Of a stretch of 64,000 bases of DNA, positions 10,881 to 21,783 are shown in pieces. Numbering within the stretch: the first letter of the stretch is position 1; each line of letters starts with the position of its first letter. The translations under genes and the position numbers were made by a program. Where the stretch lies: assembly GCA_914767885.1 (NCBI GenBank), contig CAJZBQ010000021.1:1116001-1180000 (forward strand), in the 5' to 3' direction. Source of the stretch: Blepharisma stoltei (taxonomy: Eukaryota > Ciliophora > Heterotrichea > Heterotrichida > Blepharismidae). The notes under the pieces were generated by a model, which had not been told where the DNA came from, did no database searches, and saw only the letters and a program-made list of their open reading frames with translations.

Positions 10881-12420
10881 TACCAAGAGATTAGGGATAC
10901 AACTGATTGATTGCCATGCGAGGCTAGGTTAGCAATAAACTCTATTATTGTATTCTATCAGCTGCCATTTTAAGTTACTGCATTATTGAGTTATATTTAT
11001 TTTCATTTTGTGCTGGGTCATTTTGATATTGAATTTTTTAATAAGAGCTGATAAGCAAATCTTTAAGGCATTTTTGATAAAACTGCAATTGCAGGCTTTA
11101 TTATTTTTATCTATCTTCCGCTTTTAGAGTCGTTATACTATTGCATATTTGAATAATTTTTCCAACCTTTTTTAATAATATTACTAATAATTTAAAAATC
11201 GATAATTTTTTGATGAATAATATTATTCTATTTTTTAATAAATTTAGCATTAATAATTTAAAATTAGAATTTATAATTTTTCGACGAATAATATTATTCC
11301 TCACATGTAGATATTTTCCATTATTTAATAAATGAGCTACGAAATATATCTAATTATAAAGGAAATTTATATAAGACTCATTTCATGCTACTCCCAATTA
11401 GTCCACAAAATTGCTGAATTTTTCCGATATCACAGATTCAAAGGATTTATTAATAACTAGATCTTAAAACAACATATTAACGCTAATCATTTAAATTTAT
11501 ATCGATATGCCGCCAAATTATAATGTATAAGTTTTTCTTTTCAAATCTTTGGTCTTTTCTCGTTTGATTGAGCCCGATAAACAATAATTATATGGGAAAG
11601 ATTTTTTTTCCGATTCAAAGGGAGGATCTTAGATTATTATTTCAGTTAATATTGACTTATTTTAAAATATGATAAATAATTCGAGGATTAATTAGCGAGT
11701 TACTAACTCCCTTGTTAAAAAGTCTGCTCTAATATAAAGGAGAATTAATTTCTTTTTTTAAAAAATTATTTAAAATTTTCATAATAAGCATTTTTATAAA
11801 TTTTAAATAAAATCTTGTTCCAATTTAAAGGTGACACAAAATCAGTGCAAAATATGATTAAGGAAACTTTATTATCTTTTTCTACAGAATAGACTTTAAA
11901 ATATAAAAAATATTGGCATAAATTGTGTGCTTTAAATTGTCAATTCTATTAAATCAAATATATTAAAATTTTAATATTTAATCTCTATCAAAATATGCTG
12001 GCAAAAAATGGATTTCAAAATTGATCATAGAGACCTATTTCTTTTATTTCTTAATTAAGTCACATTTTTAAACCTCATATAAATTCATTAGTACTTATCT
12101 GATAATATTTTTCTGAGATTAAGCTAAAATTTTTCAACAAACTCTTATCCGATATTTGACAAATAATTTTTTAAAGCTTTTATAAATCTAAAATAAAATT
12201 AGCTGCTTTGCTTATGAGTTTAATTTATCGAAAATTTAAAAAATAGCAAGATGCTTTAGCATTTTTCTATTTTCCATAATAAAAGCTCCTCTATATATTT
12301 AAAGTATGCTATAAGAAGATAAGCCTTTCTAATTTATATGGGATAAACAGGAAAAAATACCGGGTATTGAAGTGAAGGGGAATTGATAAAAGGAGGAAGA
12401 GAAAACAGAAGAAGATTAAA
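10881..12420. other. Non-coding stretch; minor MITE-like ends only
   Basis: No credible gene. Fragments of the second MITE type are visible at about 11707-11835 (TAA-CTCCC and a GTTCCAATTTAAAGG motif). The rest is AT-rich sequence with tandem-looking ATTATTCTA/AATTTAG runs (about 11120-11300). Confidence 0.5.
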
Positions 12421-12424
12421 TTCA

Positions 12425-12640
12425 TTAAGAGGACATAAGTCCTATGGCAGCATAGCTGCTGAAGCTAAAGGTAAAAGATTACAGGTGATATAAAAGCTTA
12501 TTACAAAATACGTTTTATAAATGAATCTATTTAACTATCAAAAAGCTTTATGTTGAGAACTATAAGGTTCAAGATGAAATATTTTTGTTTTATAATCCTA
12601 GATATTAAGAAATGAGATTAGCTAGGCTTGGCTAAACGTG
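12425..12640. repeat. Block repeated in inverse orientation at 46860-47060
   Basis: The sequence from ctatggcagcatagctgctgaagctaaagg to the family A 3' remnant (gagattagctaggcttggctaaacgtgaactcaatgc) reappears as its reverse complement at about 46850-47060. The two copies are ~34 kb apart and diverged, so they are an old inverted duplication. Confidence 0.55.
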
Positions 12641-13014
12641 AACTCAATGCTAAAAGCGCTTTATAAGAGATAAAACTCAATATATAAGCTATTTGCTAAG
12701 AAATAAGAAGAAAAAGTTTTTAAAGAGCAATCTTAAAATTCAATTTATTGATACCAGGTTTATGTGAAACTAAAATTCCTTTTTAAAGGAAATAAAATAA
12801 AAAACATTTTAAAATATCATAAATTGATATAAATCTAAATAGATTCCTGATTATAAATCTAAGCATTTTTTACTCTCAAATTTTCTTTCACAGAAACTAA
12901 GATAATATTTCATTAAAATAATGAGTTAATAAAATTACTAAAATTAAATTTTGTGATTATAATTGATTTAAAAATCAGCCCTTAAGTGCTGGGTTTTTAT
13001 TTTCATGTTAGATT

Positions 13015-13160
13015 TTGAAATCAATTAGCTTGCTTTGAGAGATAATTTAATATCAGTTGGGATATGATTTTCACGTAAGCTATTAGTTTAATTGTGTAGC
13101 GTTCTGCTCCAGAAACTCAAGAGTTAAGACTCTAGCAGATGCATTACTTCATCATTTAGG
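13015..13160 (-). pseudogene. 3' relic of a family A gene
   Basis: Short decayed match to the C-terminal module (agcttgctttgagagataattt, gttgggatatgattttcacgtaagctattag). It is followed at about 13240 by an uninterrupted SINE target site (gaattcagccagagctgg), useful as an empty-site control for S2-S4. Confidence 0.5.
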
Positions 13161-13424
13161 CTCTCTTTAAACTATTTTAATTCCATTTGAAACTCTTAGA
13201 AAAAAACGGCTTATTTTTATGCTCCATTTATAGAATTCTTGAATTCAGCCAGAGCTGGTTTGTCATTAAAAATTATCTTTTGATTAGAGCAGCGATATAA
13301 AAAAATTATTATAAAATACTCTTTGTTAAATAAATCTATTTATTAATTTAGTATAGCTATATGTTGAGAAATGAAATATTGCTATTTATAATTTATAAGC
13401 CAAAATATTAAGAAATGAGATTAG

Positions 13425-13645
13425 TTAGCCTTGCTTGAACGATAGCTTAATATGACCAGGGAGCTGACTAACACTCAATTTATTAGTTGTAAATTTGCAG
13501 CTTACTGGGCCTGCAACGCAAGAGTTTAGAGTCCAGCTTGAGGTATCAATAGGAGTTCCATCACCTAGAGTCATTTCAATGCTATATTTAGTCAGGGTCG
13601 AAACAAGCGGATAAGCGAAATCAAGTTCAATATTTTGAGCAGATT
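13425..13645 (-). pseudogene. 3' fragment of a family A gene, cut at 13645
   Basis: Strong match to the last ~70 codons of family A (stop region at 13428, CVAGxVSC-type motif, TLNSC, HPLVSTLT). It ends abruptly at caatattttgagcaga. Beyond it lies a receptor (family B) fragment in the same orientation, so this is a rearrangement junction joining the two families. Confidence 0.65.
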
Positions 13646-13649
13646 GAAA

Positions 13650-13920
13650 AGAAAAATAATATAAAAAATCATAGCAAAAATAAATAAAACCCCATGAATA
13701 ATATTTTGGACTCTTTTACTGTTTTATTCATCACAATTAAAAACACTCGGATTATTGTCTTTATCAGTAAAAATAGAAGGAACAGCTTTTACATGGAGTA
13801 TTGGCTGCAGTTCTTGCCAAAGCGGCCTGTAAAAACGGTAAGTGGCTCATAACATAATAAAGCAAAAATCGATAAAATTGCATATGCTAAATGCTCATCT
13901 TATAGGAGGATTAAAAGATT
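13650..13920 (-). pseudogene. Receptor (family B) fragment
   Basis: The minus strand matches the membrane domain of the receptors: KDEHLAYAILS, the LWQEL(Q) motif, LHVKA and NCDE/MNKT-type codons, followed by a frameshifted AQNIIHGV equivalent. The TA site that carries insertions in the 48954 and 54574 genes is uninterrupted here (ccaaaatattattcatgg). Confidence 0.6.
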
Positions 13921-14113
13921 AAAGCTCAAGATAAAAGCTATTTATTAAGAAATAAGCCTCTGAAGGTCAACCTTAGAATTCAATTTATTGCTAGCAGGTT
14001 TATAAGAGGATAAAAATACCCTTTTAAAGGAAAGGAAAACAATTTTAAAATATAATAAATTGATATAATCCTATTTAAAACTCATAGGAATTTTTTGTTG
14101 TAGCATGAAACTA

Positions 14114-14413
14114 GTTCGCCCTCTCTTCCAGAAAGCAAAACCATTAGAAAAGTCCCTATTTTTGGGTATAACCTATTCTGTGGGTAAAAAAAATTTTTTA
14201 ATATGAAAATTTGTAATAAAAAATATTTTGATATAAGTGGTATTTATTATAATAAATTCTCTAGCTAAATCTGTTAGTTTTAAATAGCTCACATTTTAAA
14301 TTATAAATTTTTTCAAGTTAATTAATATTTTTTATAAAATTATTTCGAAAGGATTGCAATTTTTGAAAAAAAATTTATAATAAACAAAATTTTTTGTTCG
14401 CTTATAGGGGGGC
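14114..14413. mobile_element. Degenerate CTCCC-type MITE M4
   Basis: A ~300-bp unit between CTAG (14111-14114) and CTAAG (14413-14417), with decayed ends (TTCGCCCTCTCTTCCAG; CTTATAGGGGGGC). The flanks gaaac-TA(G/A) and TAAGAAAATAAAA show it is at the same duplicated locus as M3 and M7. Internal T/A-rich core as in the family. Confidence 0.6.
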
Positions 14414-14744
14414 TAAGAAAATAAAACGTAATTATTAAATAAGAATCGATTTAAAAGCTTCTACTTTTATCTCAAATTAGATTTTGATGCTTTAATTAAT
14501 TAAAATATTTTCTCAAAATTTTGTGTTATATTATTTAAAACAAATAATAGAAAAACTTCTACATTAAAGATTAAGAAGATTTAAGAATTTTTGATAAAGC
14601 TTATAGCTAAATACTTTAATTGAAAATATTTCGAAGAAATATATGCCTTGAGTGGTATAAGCTCTTAAAAATCAATAAATAATGCCGAAAATAAGTGAAG
14701 AGCTAATTCTCATATTTATTATTATATTTAGAAATTAGATTAGT

Positions 14745-14880
14745 TAGCCTTACTTGAGAGATATTTAATATTAGCTGGAAGTTGATTTTCACTCAAGTTA
14801 TTGGCTGCAATTGTACAGCTTTCTGCTTCAGAAACTCAAGAATTAAGAGTCAAGTTGATGATTCTACTGCACATTTGCTT
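14745..14880 (-). pseudogene. 3' relic of a family A gene
   Basis: Decayed match to the C-terminal module (gttagccttacttgagagatattt, agctggaagttgattttcactcaagttatt). It follows the duplicated intergenic block 14410-14720. No frame. Confidence 0.5.
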
Positions 14881-14936
14881 TCTCAAAGCTATATCAATCC
14901 CATTTAAATCTGCTAGAAGTTCAGCCAGAGCATTAA

Positions 14937-15297
14937 TAAAATAGCATTAGGTTCGAGAGAAGTTAGCTCTGTTAATTTTCTCTTCCTCATGGAATTATGG
15001 GGTCTAACTCTTTCTCGAGAATTTCTGGGACATAAATGGGTTTAATATTGAATACCCAGAAAGACTCAGAGTTTCACTATACAGCACAACCGAGGAGCCT
15101 GAGGCAGAACACGCGCAAGAGCTGATTCAGGCAAAGGTGGCGGCATCGTGCTAGTTGATAAGTGCTGATCAGAGTGGCAGAGTTTATTTAGGATATTTCG
15201 ACCTTTTGATTCTGAAATGCTTACCATATTGGCTTTGCCCCTTTAGTGAGTGTGGGTTAGGCACCTTAAACACTTAATTAATTACTGCAATGCAATG
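14937..15297 (+). mobile_element. SINE-like retroposon copy S4
   Basis: Bounded by GTTCAGCCAGAGC (14920-14932) and GAGTTCAGCCAAAGC (about 15298). It shares the hairpin region (gagagaagttagctctgttaattttctc), the GAACACGCGCAAGAGCTGA segment and the TTAATTA end with S2. G+C-richer than its flanks. Confidence 0.6.
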
Positions 15298-15479
15298 AGT
15301 TCAGCCAAAGCTGATTTGTCATTATAGATTTTTTTAATTGCGCATTGATATAACAAATTATTAGAAATTCACATTGATAAATCATATTTAAAGTCGCTAT
15401 ATGTTGAGAACTACAAAGGTTCTTATATTTATTCAAATATTTATAATTTATAAGTCAAAATATTAAGAAATGAGATTAG

Positions 15480-16834
15480 TTAGGCTTGCTTGAACGATAC
15501 CTTAATCTCAGCAGGGAGCTGACTAGCACTCAAGTTATTAGCTGTAATTGTGCAGCTTACTGCGCCTAAAACGCAAGAGTTTAGAGTCCAGTTTGAGGTA
15601 TCTATCACAGTTCCATCACCTAGAGTCACTTCAATTTTGTCCTTAATCAAAGTTGAAACAAGCGGATGAGCGAAATCAAGTTCAATATTTGGAGCAGAGA
15701 AACTGAGTTGATACCCAACTGAGTCAACTCTGCAAGTATCCCCATCTTGAGCAATCGAGTTAGCACAGTAAAAACAGTCAGGAGTTGTTGTGCAAGATTG
15801 GCAGGAGTTAAAGCAAGCTAAATAAAAATTACCAACGCATGATGTCGCTCCAGCTTTATCATAGAGGAAATACCCTGAATCGCATTGAGTGCATACAGTA
15901 GGAGCTGAACACTCAGCACAGTTGCCAGGGCAATCTACCTTACAAACATTGTTTTTTAATATTAACCCTGCAGGGCAAGTATTGCAAAAAGTTGCAGGAA
16001 GTGATCCGGCTGTTCGCAAGTTTTACAGCCACTTTTATCGCAAGAATCGCAGGCAACTGTTGAGTAGGATGACATACGGAATCTGAGCAAGTCCCTGTGC
16101 AAGCCCATCTATTGAGAGACTCTGATAACTGTTATCAGAAAGAGTAATAGAAGTAAGGGGACTATAACTGATAATGAATGTTGCGAAGTAGTTAATTTCA
16201 TACAAGAAAGCTTTAATGCCATAGCCAAAGCCAATAACTACACTAGCTGGTTTATCATACTTTGCACCACTAACGTGTCATCGATTTTTATTCTCCCCAA
16301 GAACAGTAGTATATACATCTTCGCTGTCAAAAGAAATAATATAAAAAATCCAGGATTCTAAATAAAAATTACTGATTGGAACATTGACGGAGAATGATTT
16401 GGTTGAACTTGTGCCACTACTGTTTATATAATCAAAATCTAAAGTACCATCAGTTGTTGATTTTGCTATATAAGATTTAGAATTGAAAGCAGAGTTTCCA
16501 AATTTCATTACTTCTGAACTAAGGGTTGATTGAAAATTTACCCAAAAACCGAATGATTGGAAGTCGGTTTGGCAAGATGAACCGTCTATGAGTCATCTCC
16601 ATGAGAAGCTGCCCATATGACTGATGAACAACTAATATTTGGCTCCACATCGGCATTGGCTTGAACAGGGTCTGTGCTAGCAAAATGACTATCATCTTGT
16701 TTCACCTTGACATTTGAGCTATCGTAAAAAGGTTTGGTAAAAAAAAGGTCAAAGCAATAGGTGAAACTATCTACTTTGGCTATAGAGGCAAGCAAAAGGA
16801 CGAGGAAAATATTCAATGATGGGGATAAAACCAT
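15480..16834 (-). pseudogene. Family A cysteine-rich secreted protein, frameshifted copy A5
   Basis: ATG at 16834 starts a signal peptide (MVLSPSLNIFLVLLLASIAK); the copy runs to about 15478. The N-terminal module loses frame near 16605 (one base missing before the equivalent of YMNxFSW). The middle piece (16278-16508) is open with one in-frame TGA as Trp. A one-base loss near 16106 and a small deletion in the cysteine-rich part follow. The distal piece (15480-16019) is intact and ends SQLPAEIKVSFKQA. Domain order is unchanged. Not expressible as a single protein without recoding. Confidence 0.75.
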
Positions 16835-17277
16835 TTATAAGAGAAAGAAATTTCGTAGTAAATTTGTGCATGCTATTCCTAATAAGCTAATAATTTTTTT
16901 GCAAATTACAAGAGCAAGATTTTATGAATAGACAGATATATAATTAAAATTCATATCGATCTAATAGCACAGATAAAACTCCTGCTGAAATTAAAGCTTT
17001 CAAACCTTTTTATTCGATTATAAAAAAATTTTAAAATTAAAGACAAGGTCAAATCGTTAATTTTGGAAAAAGGCATCAAGCTTGTCAATCTAAAAACAGA
17101 AAATTTTAGATTTCGGGAGCTTAAACTGAAGAACCATTTATTATCTAAACAAATTATCGGTTTTTGAAATATGGATAGATGAAAATGGAAGATAAAAAGA
17201 ACTTTCTCGCCCAGAATTTCAATTAGCAGAGAATAAATAAATGTAAATTAAATTTAGAGGGTAAAACATTTAATTTT

Positions 17278-17785
17278 TAAAAATTACTTTTTGGAACATT
17301 AAAAGAGAATGATTTGCTGTATTTAGCGCCACTAGTGTCTATATAATCAAAATCGAAAGCACCTTCAGTTGTTGATTTTTCTATATAAGAATTAGAATTG
17401 AAAGCAGAGTTTCCAATTTTCATTACTTTTGAACTAGGGATTGATTGGAAATTTACCCAAAGCCCAACAGATCGAGCATTTGATCTACAAGGTGTGAAGT
17501 TTATGAGTCATCTCTACTCGAAGTTGCTCATATATACTGATGAATAATCAAATACTGGTTCTACTGCGGAGTTAGTTGAATTGGGTCTGTGCTAACAAAA
17601 TGATTACTATCTTGTTTTACCTTGACATCTGAACTATCGTAAAAAGTTTTGGAAAAAATAAGGTCAAAGCATGGGGTGAAAGTACTTGCTTTGGCCATAG
17701 AGATAAGCAGAAGGACGAGTAAAATATTCAGTGATGGGAATAAGCAATTTATAAAAGAAATAGATTTAATAGTAAATTTATGCAC
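17278..17785 (-). pseudogene. 5' half of a family A gene (A6), ending at a TA
   Basis: This minus-strand piece carries the signal peptide (CLFPSLNILLVLLLISMAK) and N-terminal module and stops being homologous exactly after the codons for SNF, at AATTTTTA. The missing second half lies on the opposite strand at 17959-18794 and resumes at the matching TA. A frameshift near 17565 and a TAG in place of the conserved FSW codon show it is decayed. Confidence 0.7.
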
Positions 17786-17936
17786 ATATTCTAATAAGCT
17801 AATAAGTTTTTTGGCGAATTATAAGAGCAAGGTTTTAAAATAATTTAAATGAATCATAGAATTTAAGTTAAATTTATTTTAATTTAATAAAATATTATAT
17901 TCAATAAATACTCAATTAAAAATATCTGTTTCAGTT

Positions 17937-18794
17937 ATGAATCAGCTGCTGAGATTTTCTATTAAATATTTAGAATCCTGGATTTTTTTGATGCTAACTT
18001 GGAAATCAGATTTAATTGATATTTATAAGTTTGATAAACCATTAGGATTTTTGCGTACTTCATTATATGCTACACCTTCTGGTGGGGTTGCTGGCTTTGG
18101 CTATGGTGTTAGAGCTTACTTATATGAAATTTCTTGGTATGGATCAGGTTGGTACTTCTTAGGCTATATGATTATGTATGATTGCGATGGTATCTACACA
18201 TATTTTGATAGGACTTGTGCAGGGGCCTGCTCAGATTCCAAGTGCCATCCTACTCATCAATGCTTCAGCTCAACAACTGCCTGCACTTCTTGCGATTCAA
18301 CTGGATGCAAAGTTTGTGGAGAAACCAACAAAGATCCTTCAACTTATTGCAATCAAGACTGTCCTGCAAACTGTGATAGATGTTCATCTTCTACACTATG
18401 CACTCAATGCAAATCAGGGTCTTTCCTCTACGATAAAGCTGGAGCGGCATTATGCATTGGTAATTTTTATTTAGCTTGCTTAGACTCCTGCACTTCTTGC
18501 ACAGCAACTCCTGATTGTTTTTACTGTACTAGCTCAATTGTTCAAGTTGATTCTATTGGGTATCAGATAAGTTTCTCTGCTCCATATATTGAACTTGATT
18601 TTGCTCATCCACTTGTTTCGACTCTGACTATAAATAGCATTGGAGCGACTTTAGATGATGGAACAGTGATAGATACCTCAAACTGGACTCTAAACTCTTG
18701 CGTTGCAAGCGCAGTAAGCTGCACAATTACAGCTAATAGCTTGAGTGTTAGTCAGCTACCTTTAAACATGGTCTTAAAGTTTAACCAAGCTTAA
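17937..18794 (+). CDS. 3' half of a family A gene on the opposite strand
   Basis: An uninterrupted 285-codon frame runs from ATG 17937 to TAA 18792-18794. From about 17967 (YLESW) onward it is homologous to family A residues ~165-450: a GFGYGVRAYLYEISW segment, cysteine-rich repeats (CDSTGCKVCGE, CTQCKSGSFLYDKAG) and the C-terminal module ending LKFNQA. The first ~9 codons before YLESW are unrelated, so the gene start is artificial. It lacks a signal peptide and N-terminal module. It is either a fragment or a germline segment needing inversion to join 17278-17785. Confidence 0.65.
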   Translation: MNQLLRFSIKYLESWIFLMLTWKSDLIDIYKFDKPLGFLRTSLYATPSGGVAGFGYGVRAYLYEISWYGSGWYFLGYMIMYDCDGIYTYFDRTCAGACSDSKCHPTHQCFSSTTACTSCDSTGCKVCGETNKDPSTYCNQDCPANCDRCSSSTLCTQCKSGSFLYDKAGAALCIGNFYLACLDSCTSCTATPDCFYCTSSIVQVDSIGYQISFSAPYIELDFAHPLVSTLTINSIGATLDDGTVIDTSNWTLNSCVASAVSCTITANSLSVSQLPLNMVLKFNQA

Positions 18795-19264
18795 CTAATC
18801 TCATTTCTTTATATTTCGGGTTATAAATTATAAATAAAATACTTCAATAAATATTTAAAATCAGTTTAAATGTTAAATAGATTCATTTATCAAAATGATT
18901 TTCTAATAATTTCTTAATGTCACGCTGTAATAAACAAATATTTTTAATGACAGCTCTTGCTGAGCTCAAAAAGTCTATAAAATGGAGCAGACAAGCAAGC
19001 TGTTTGCAAAATTTTTGAGAAATATTTAATAAATTAAATTTTCAAAAACTTAAAAAACCTAGCGTTTAAAAGCTAATTTTAATAAAAATTTAATTTTAAT
19101 AATTAATTTTATTAATACATTATTTTAACGAGATATTATCTTAGCGTTTCTGCGAAAGAAAATGTGAGAATAAAAAAAGCCTATGATTTATAAGCAGGAC
19201 TCTATTTAGATTTATATCGATTTATGATATTTTGAAATGCTTTTTATTTTATCTTTTAATTTCT

Positions 19265-19600
19265 TAGGCTGTCCTTCAAACTGTACCAAATTTCATTAGG
19301 TATAAAGTGTATTCAATATAATCAAGATGATAAGCTGGAGTGACATCATGTGTTTGCAATTTCGATTTAGTATGCTCTAGCTCATGGTAGTTCTTGCACA
19401 GAAACTCCTGATTTTTTAAGTGTGCTAGCTTATAGAGTCGATTCTGCTGGTGATCAGCAATTTTTCTGCTTCAAATATTGATCTTGATTATTAGTAGGCA
19501 CCTTAGCCTAGACTCTAAACTCTTGCGTTGCATGCGCAGTTAGCTGCACAATTAGAGCTAATGACTTTAGTGCTAGTCAGCTCCCTGTTGATAAGAGCTA
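19265..19600 (+). pseudogene. Decayed 3' part of a family A gene
   Basis: Matches on the plus strand to the cysteine-rich and C-terminal modules (tgtccttcaaactgt, gataagctggagtgacatcatg, actcttgcgttgca, gcacaattagagctaa, gtcagctccctgttga). Several large deletions; no frame. Confidence 0.6.
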
Positions 19601-19811
19601 TTTATTAAGACATAAGAAGAAGTAGGCCTCTATGATTAGTCTTGAAATCTCTTTTTTGCTAGCAGATTTCGATAAAGAAATTATCAAAACAAGCTACTAT
19701 ATGAAATTAAAAGATCTTTAAAGTTTAAACAACTTTGAGCTTCATACCAAAACTTATTTGGAACCTTTTTATTTTAGAATATTTCCAAGAATGATGCTTT
19801 GATGGTTTTTG

Positions 19812-21075
19812 CTCGAGATTGCTGTTATTTTGCTGAAAAGTTGAACATTTAACTCATGCAATATTATCATTTTTAGCTTTATTTTTATATATACCCTTCA
19901 CTATTTTCTGTAGGCCTCTTTGGTGAGAACTCCAATCAATGATCCATGTAAAAGCAAGTCCTATGTATTTAATGGCAAAAACAATTTTAAAAAACCCTTA
20001 ATGTTATGAATAAAACTGTAAAAATGTCTTAAGACATAACTCATGGGTGCTTATTTGCAATTGTTTTAATTTTCATATATTTTATTTTTATATTTAAATT
20101 CAAGCTTTACAACTACGCAAGATTCATAAGATTCAGTTGGTGGCAAGGATTAATTTTAATAGGAGTTGCATGGCAAGTTTTTATTTATACAATTGCGATA
20201 GGAATACAGAATTATTTTACTGAGTTACTTGCAATACTTTTTCTTGGGTGGGCTATTATTATAATAGTAGGATTATATACTCTTCTTAAAGAACTCGATG
20301 TCATTGAGGCTATCGACTCAACCAATATGAGACTTATGTATGCAAGCTGGAATTCAGGCAGAAAATATCCGATATGTTGAAGTAAAATGCAAAAACTGCC
20401 ACCACCAGCCAAGGTGCACATCTCACCTGGCGCGTTGTCGTCACTATCATCAGATTTAGGTCCTGCGTGTGCTCCACCTAAGGATCAAGCTCCTCAGGTG
20501 CTCTAAGTGGTAAAGCCTGAGCCTCTTGATACACTGAGAAGCAATTCCTCTGGCCGTTGCTGTGCAGAAGTTCTCTCCACGCAAAATAAATCCTATAAAT
20601 AAAATCTCTTGAGGGAGAGAAAATTAGCAAAGCTAATTTCTCTCGGACTGAATGCCATTTTATTTATGAGGTTCTATGAAACCTAGACGTCCCAAAAGCC
20701 CGACTAGAGTTGCATCAATCTAACTTGACTCCCTATTTCTCCTAAAGGCTGTCTATTCTCAAGTGTAAAATATATGATTCTATGCTTTCTAACATTCAAG
20801 TTTCAGGCGCCCTAGCATACGCGCCTGGGTATTTGTTATATAGCTAAATTATACCGGGGAAACCAAACCCCATAATAATGAAATTAACAAAGGATGAATA
20901 ACTCTAGGATGACGACGTATTTTATTGTTATACAATAGGATTATACAAACAAAAGAAAAAATACCCAATCTTGTTATTCAGAAAAGCGCAATAGACTTAT
21001 CTACATTGTTTATGTTTGGTTTTATATTTGAAAAAGTGCAGGTATTTCGAAAGATAGAGCTGGTCCATATTAATA
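19812..21075 (+). pseudogene. Receptor (family B) 3' fragment split by a retroposon
   Basis: The membrane domain of a receptor from the DCYYFC-equivalent (19812) to the tail at about 21060, closest to the gene at 29679-33628. Frameshifts are present. It is interrupted at 20278-20935 by a 658-bp insertion placed in GGATTATA, the codons for GLY in the last membrane segment. The 3' flank to ~21280 parallels 33629-33850, so a larger segment was duplicated. Confidence 0.7.
20278..20935 (-). mobile_element. SINE-like retroposon S5 with 10-bp target duplication
   Basis: The 658-bp insertion in the receptor fragment is flanked by perfect TAGGATTATA (20268-20277 and 20936-20945). Read on the minus strand, ~20450-20690 matches S2/S4: the CATAAATAAAATGGCATT start, the GAGAGAAATTAGC hairpin, an AACTTCTGCACAG motif and CTTAGGTGGAGCACACGC. 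It is longer than the other copies, with extra sequence on both sides. G+C-rich relative to its host. Confidence 0.65.
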
Positions 21076-21283
21076 TAAGATTGAATTCGGCTAGTTAATT
21101 TTGCATATAAATATTTTAATTTCATTAAATTAATGCTAAAATGAAACCATTTTAAATTTATTTCAAATATTAAAACAGAGTGAAGCAAAATCTTATTGCT
21201 TTGGCTAAAGATATTTACTCTCAAATATCATCTTATTCCTCCTTCAGATTGTGAAAAGGCTTTATCAGAAAAAAAGCTTTAAC

Positions 21284-21573
21284 TCCCTCCTCCGTGAGTG
21301 ACAAAATCATTAGAAAAATCCGTATTTTTTGAACAAAAACCCACCCTCCGTGAGCGAACAAAAATTTTTAATATATAAGCGATAATTACTATTACGAAAT
21401 CTATAGCTAATTCTATTTAATTTTAAAAAAAAATTGTGTTTTAAAAAATAAATTTTATAAATTAAATTAATATTTTGCTTTCCAATTTTGGATTTTTTAA
21501 AATTTATATATAAGAAAAAAAAATTAAACCCCTCCGTGAGCGAACAAAATATTTTTGCTCGCTCACCGGTAAG
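21284..21573. mobile_element. CTCCC-type MITE M5 with an empty site at ~33855
   Basis: Starts CTCCCTCCTCCGTGAGTGAC after TAA (21281-21283) and ends near CTCACCGGTAAG before TAA (21574-21576). The paralogous flank downstream of the 29679 receptor reads aaaaaagcttTAAttaatatatttattttt without an element, giving an independent check of the boundaries. Confidence 0.75.
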
Positions 21574-21783
21574 TAATATATTTATTTTTTGATTTATTAT
21601 TCAAGTTTGCCTTTATTTTTGGAGCTGCATAACAAAGTCTAGGCTGAATTAGTTGAGTGTAGTTATAAAACTATATATTAGAAGTACACATTAAAATGTG
21701 TTTTGGAAAAAATCTTTAAAGAGACATTTTAATTAATATTTAATGATAAGACGAAAATTAAAAAGAAAGCTTAATTACCCTTA

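Noticed and set aside
18178-18474. 98-codon plus-strand frame inside the 3' half of family A
   Set aside because: It is an out-of-frame shadow; the cysteine-rich frame 17937-18794 is the conserved one.
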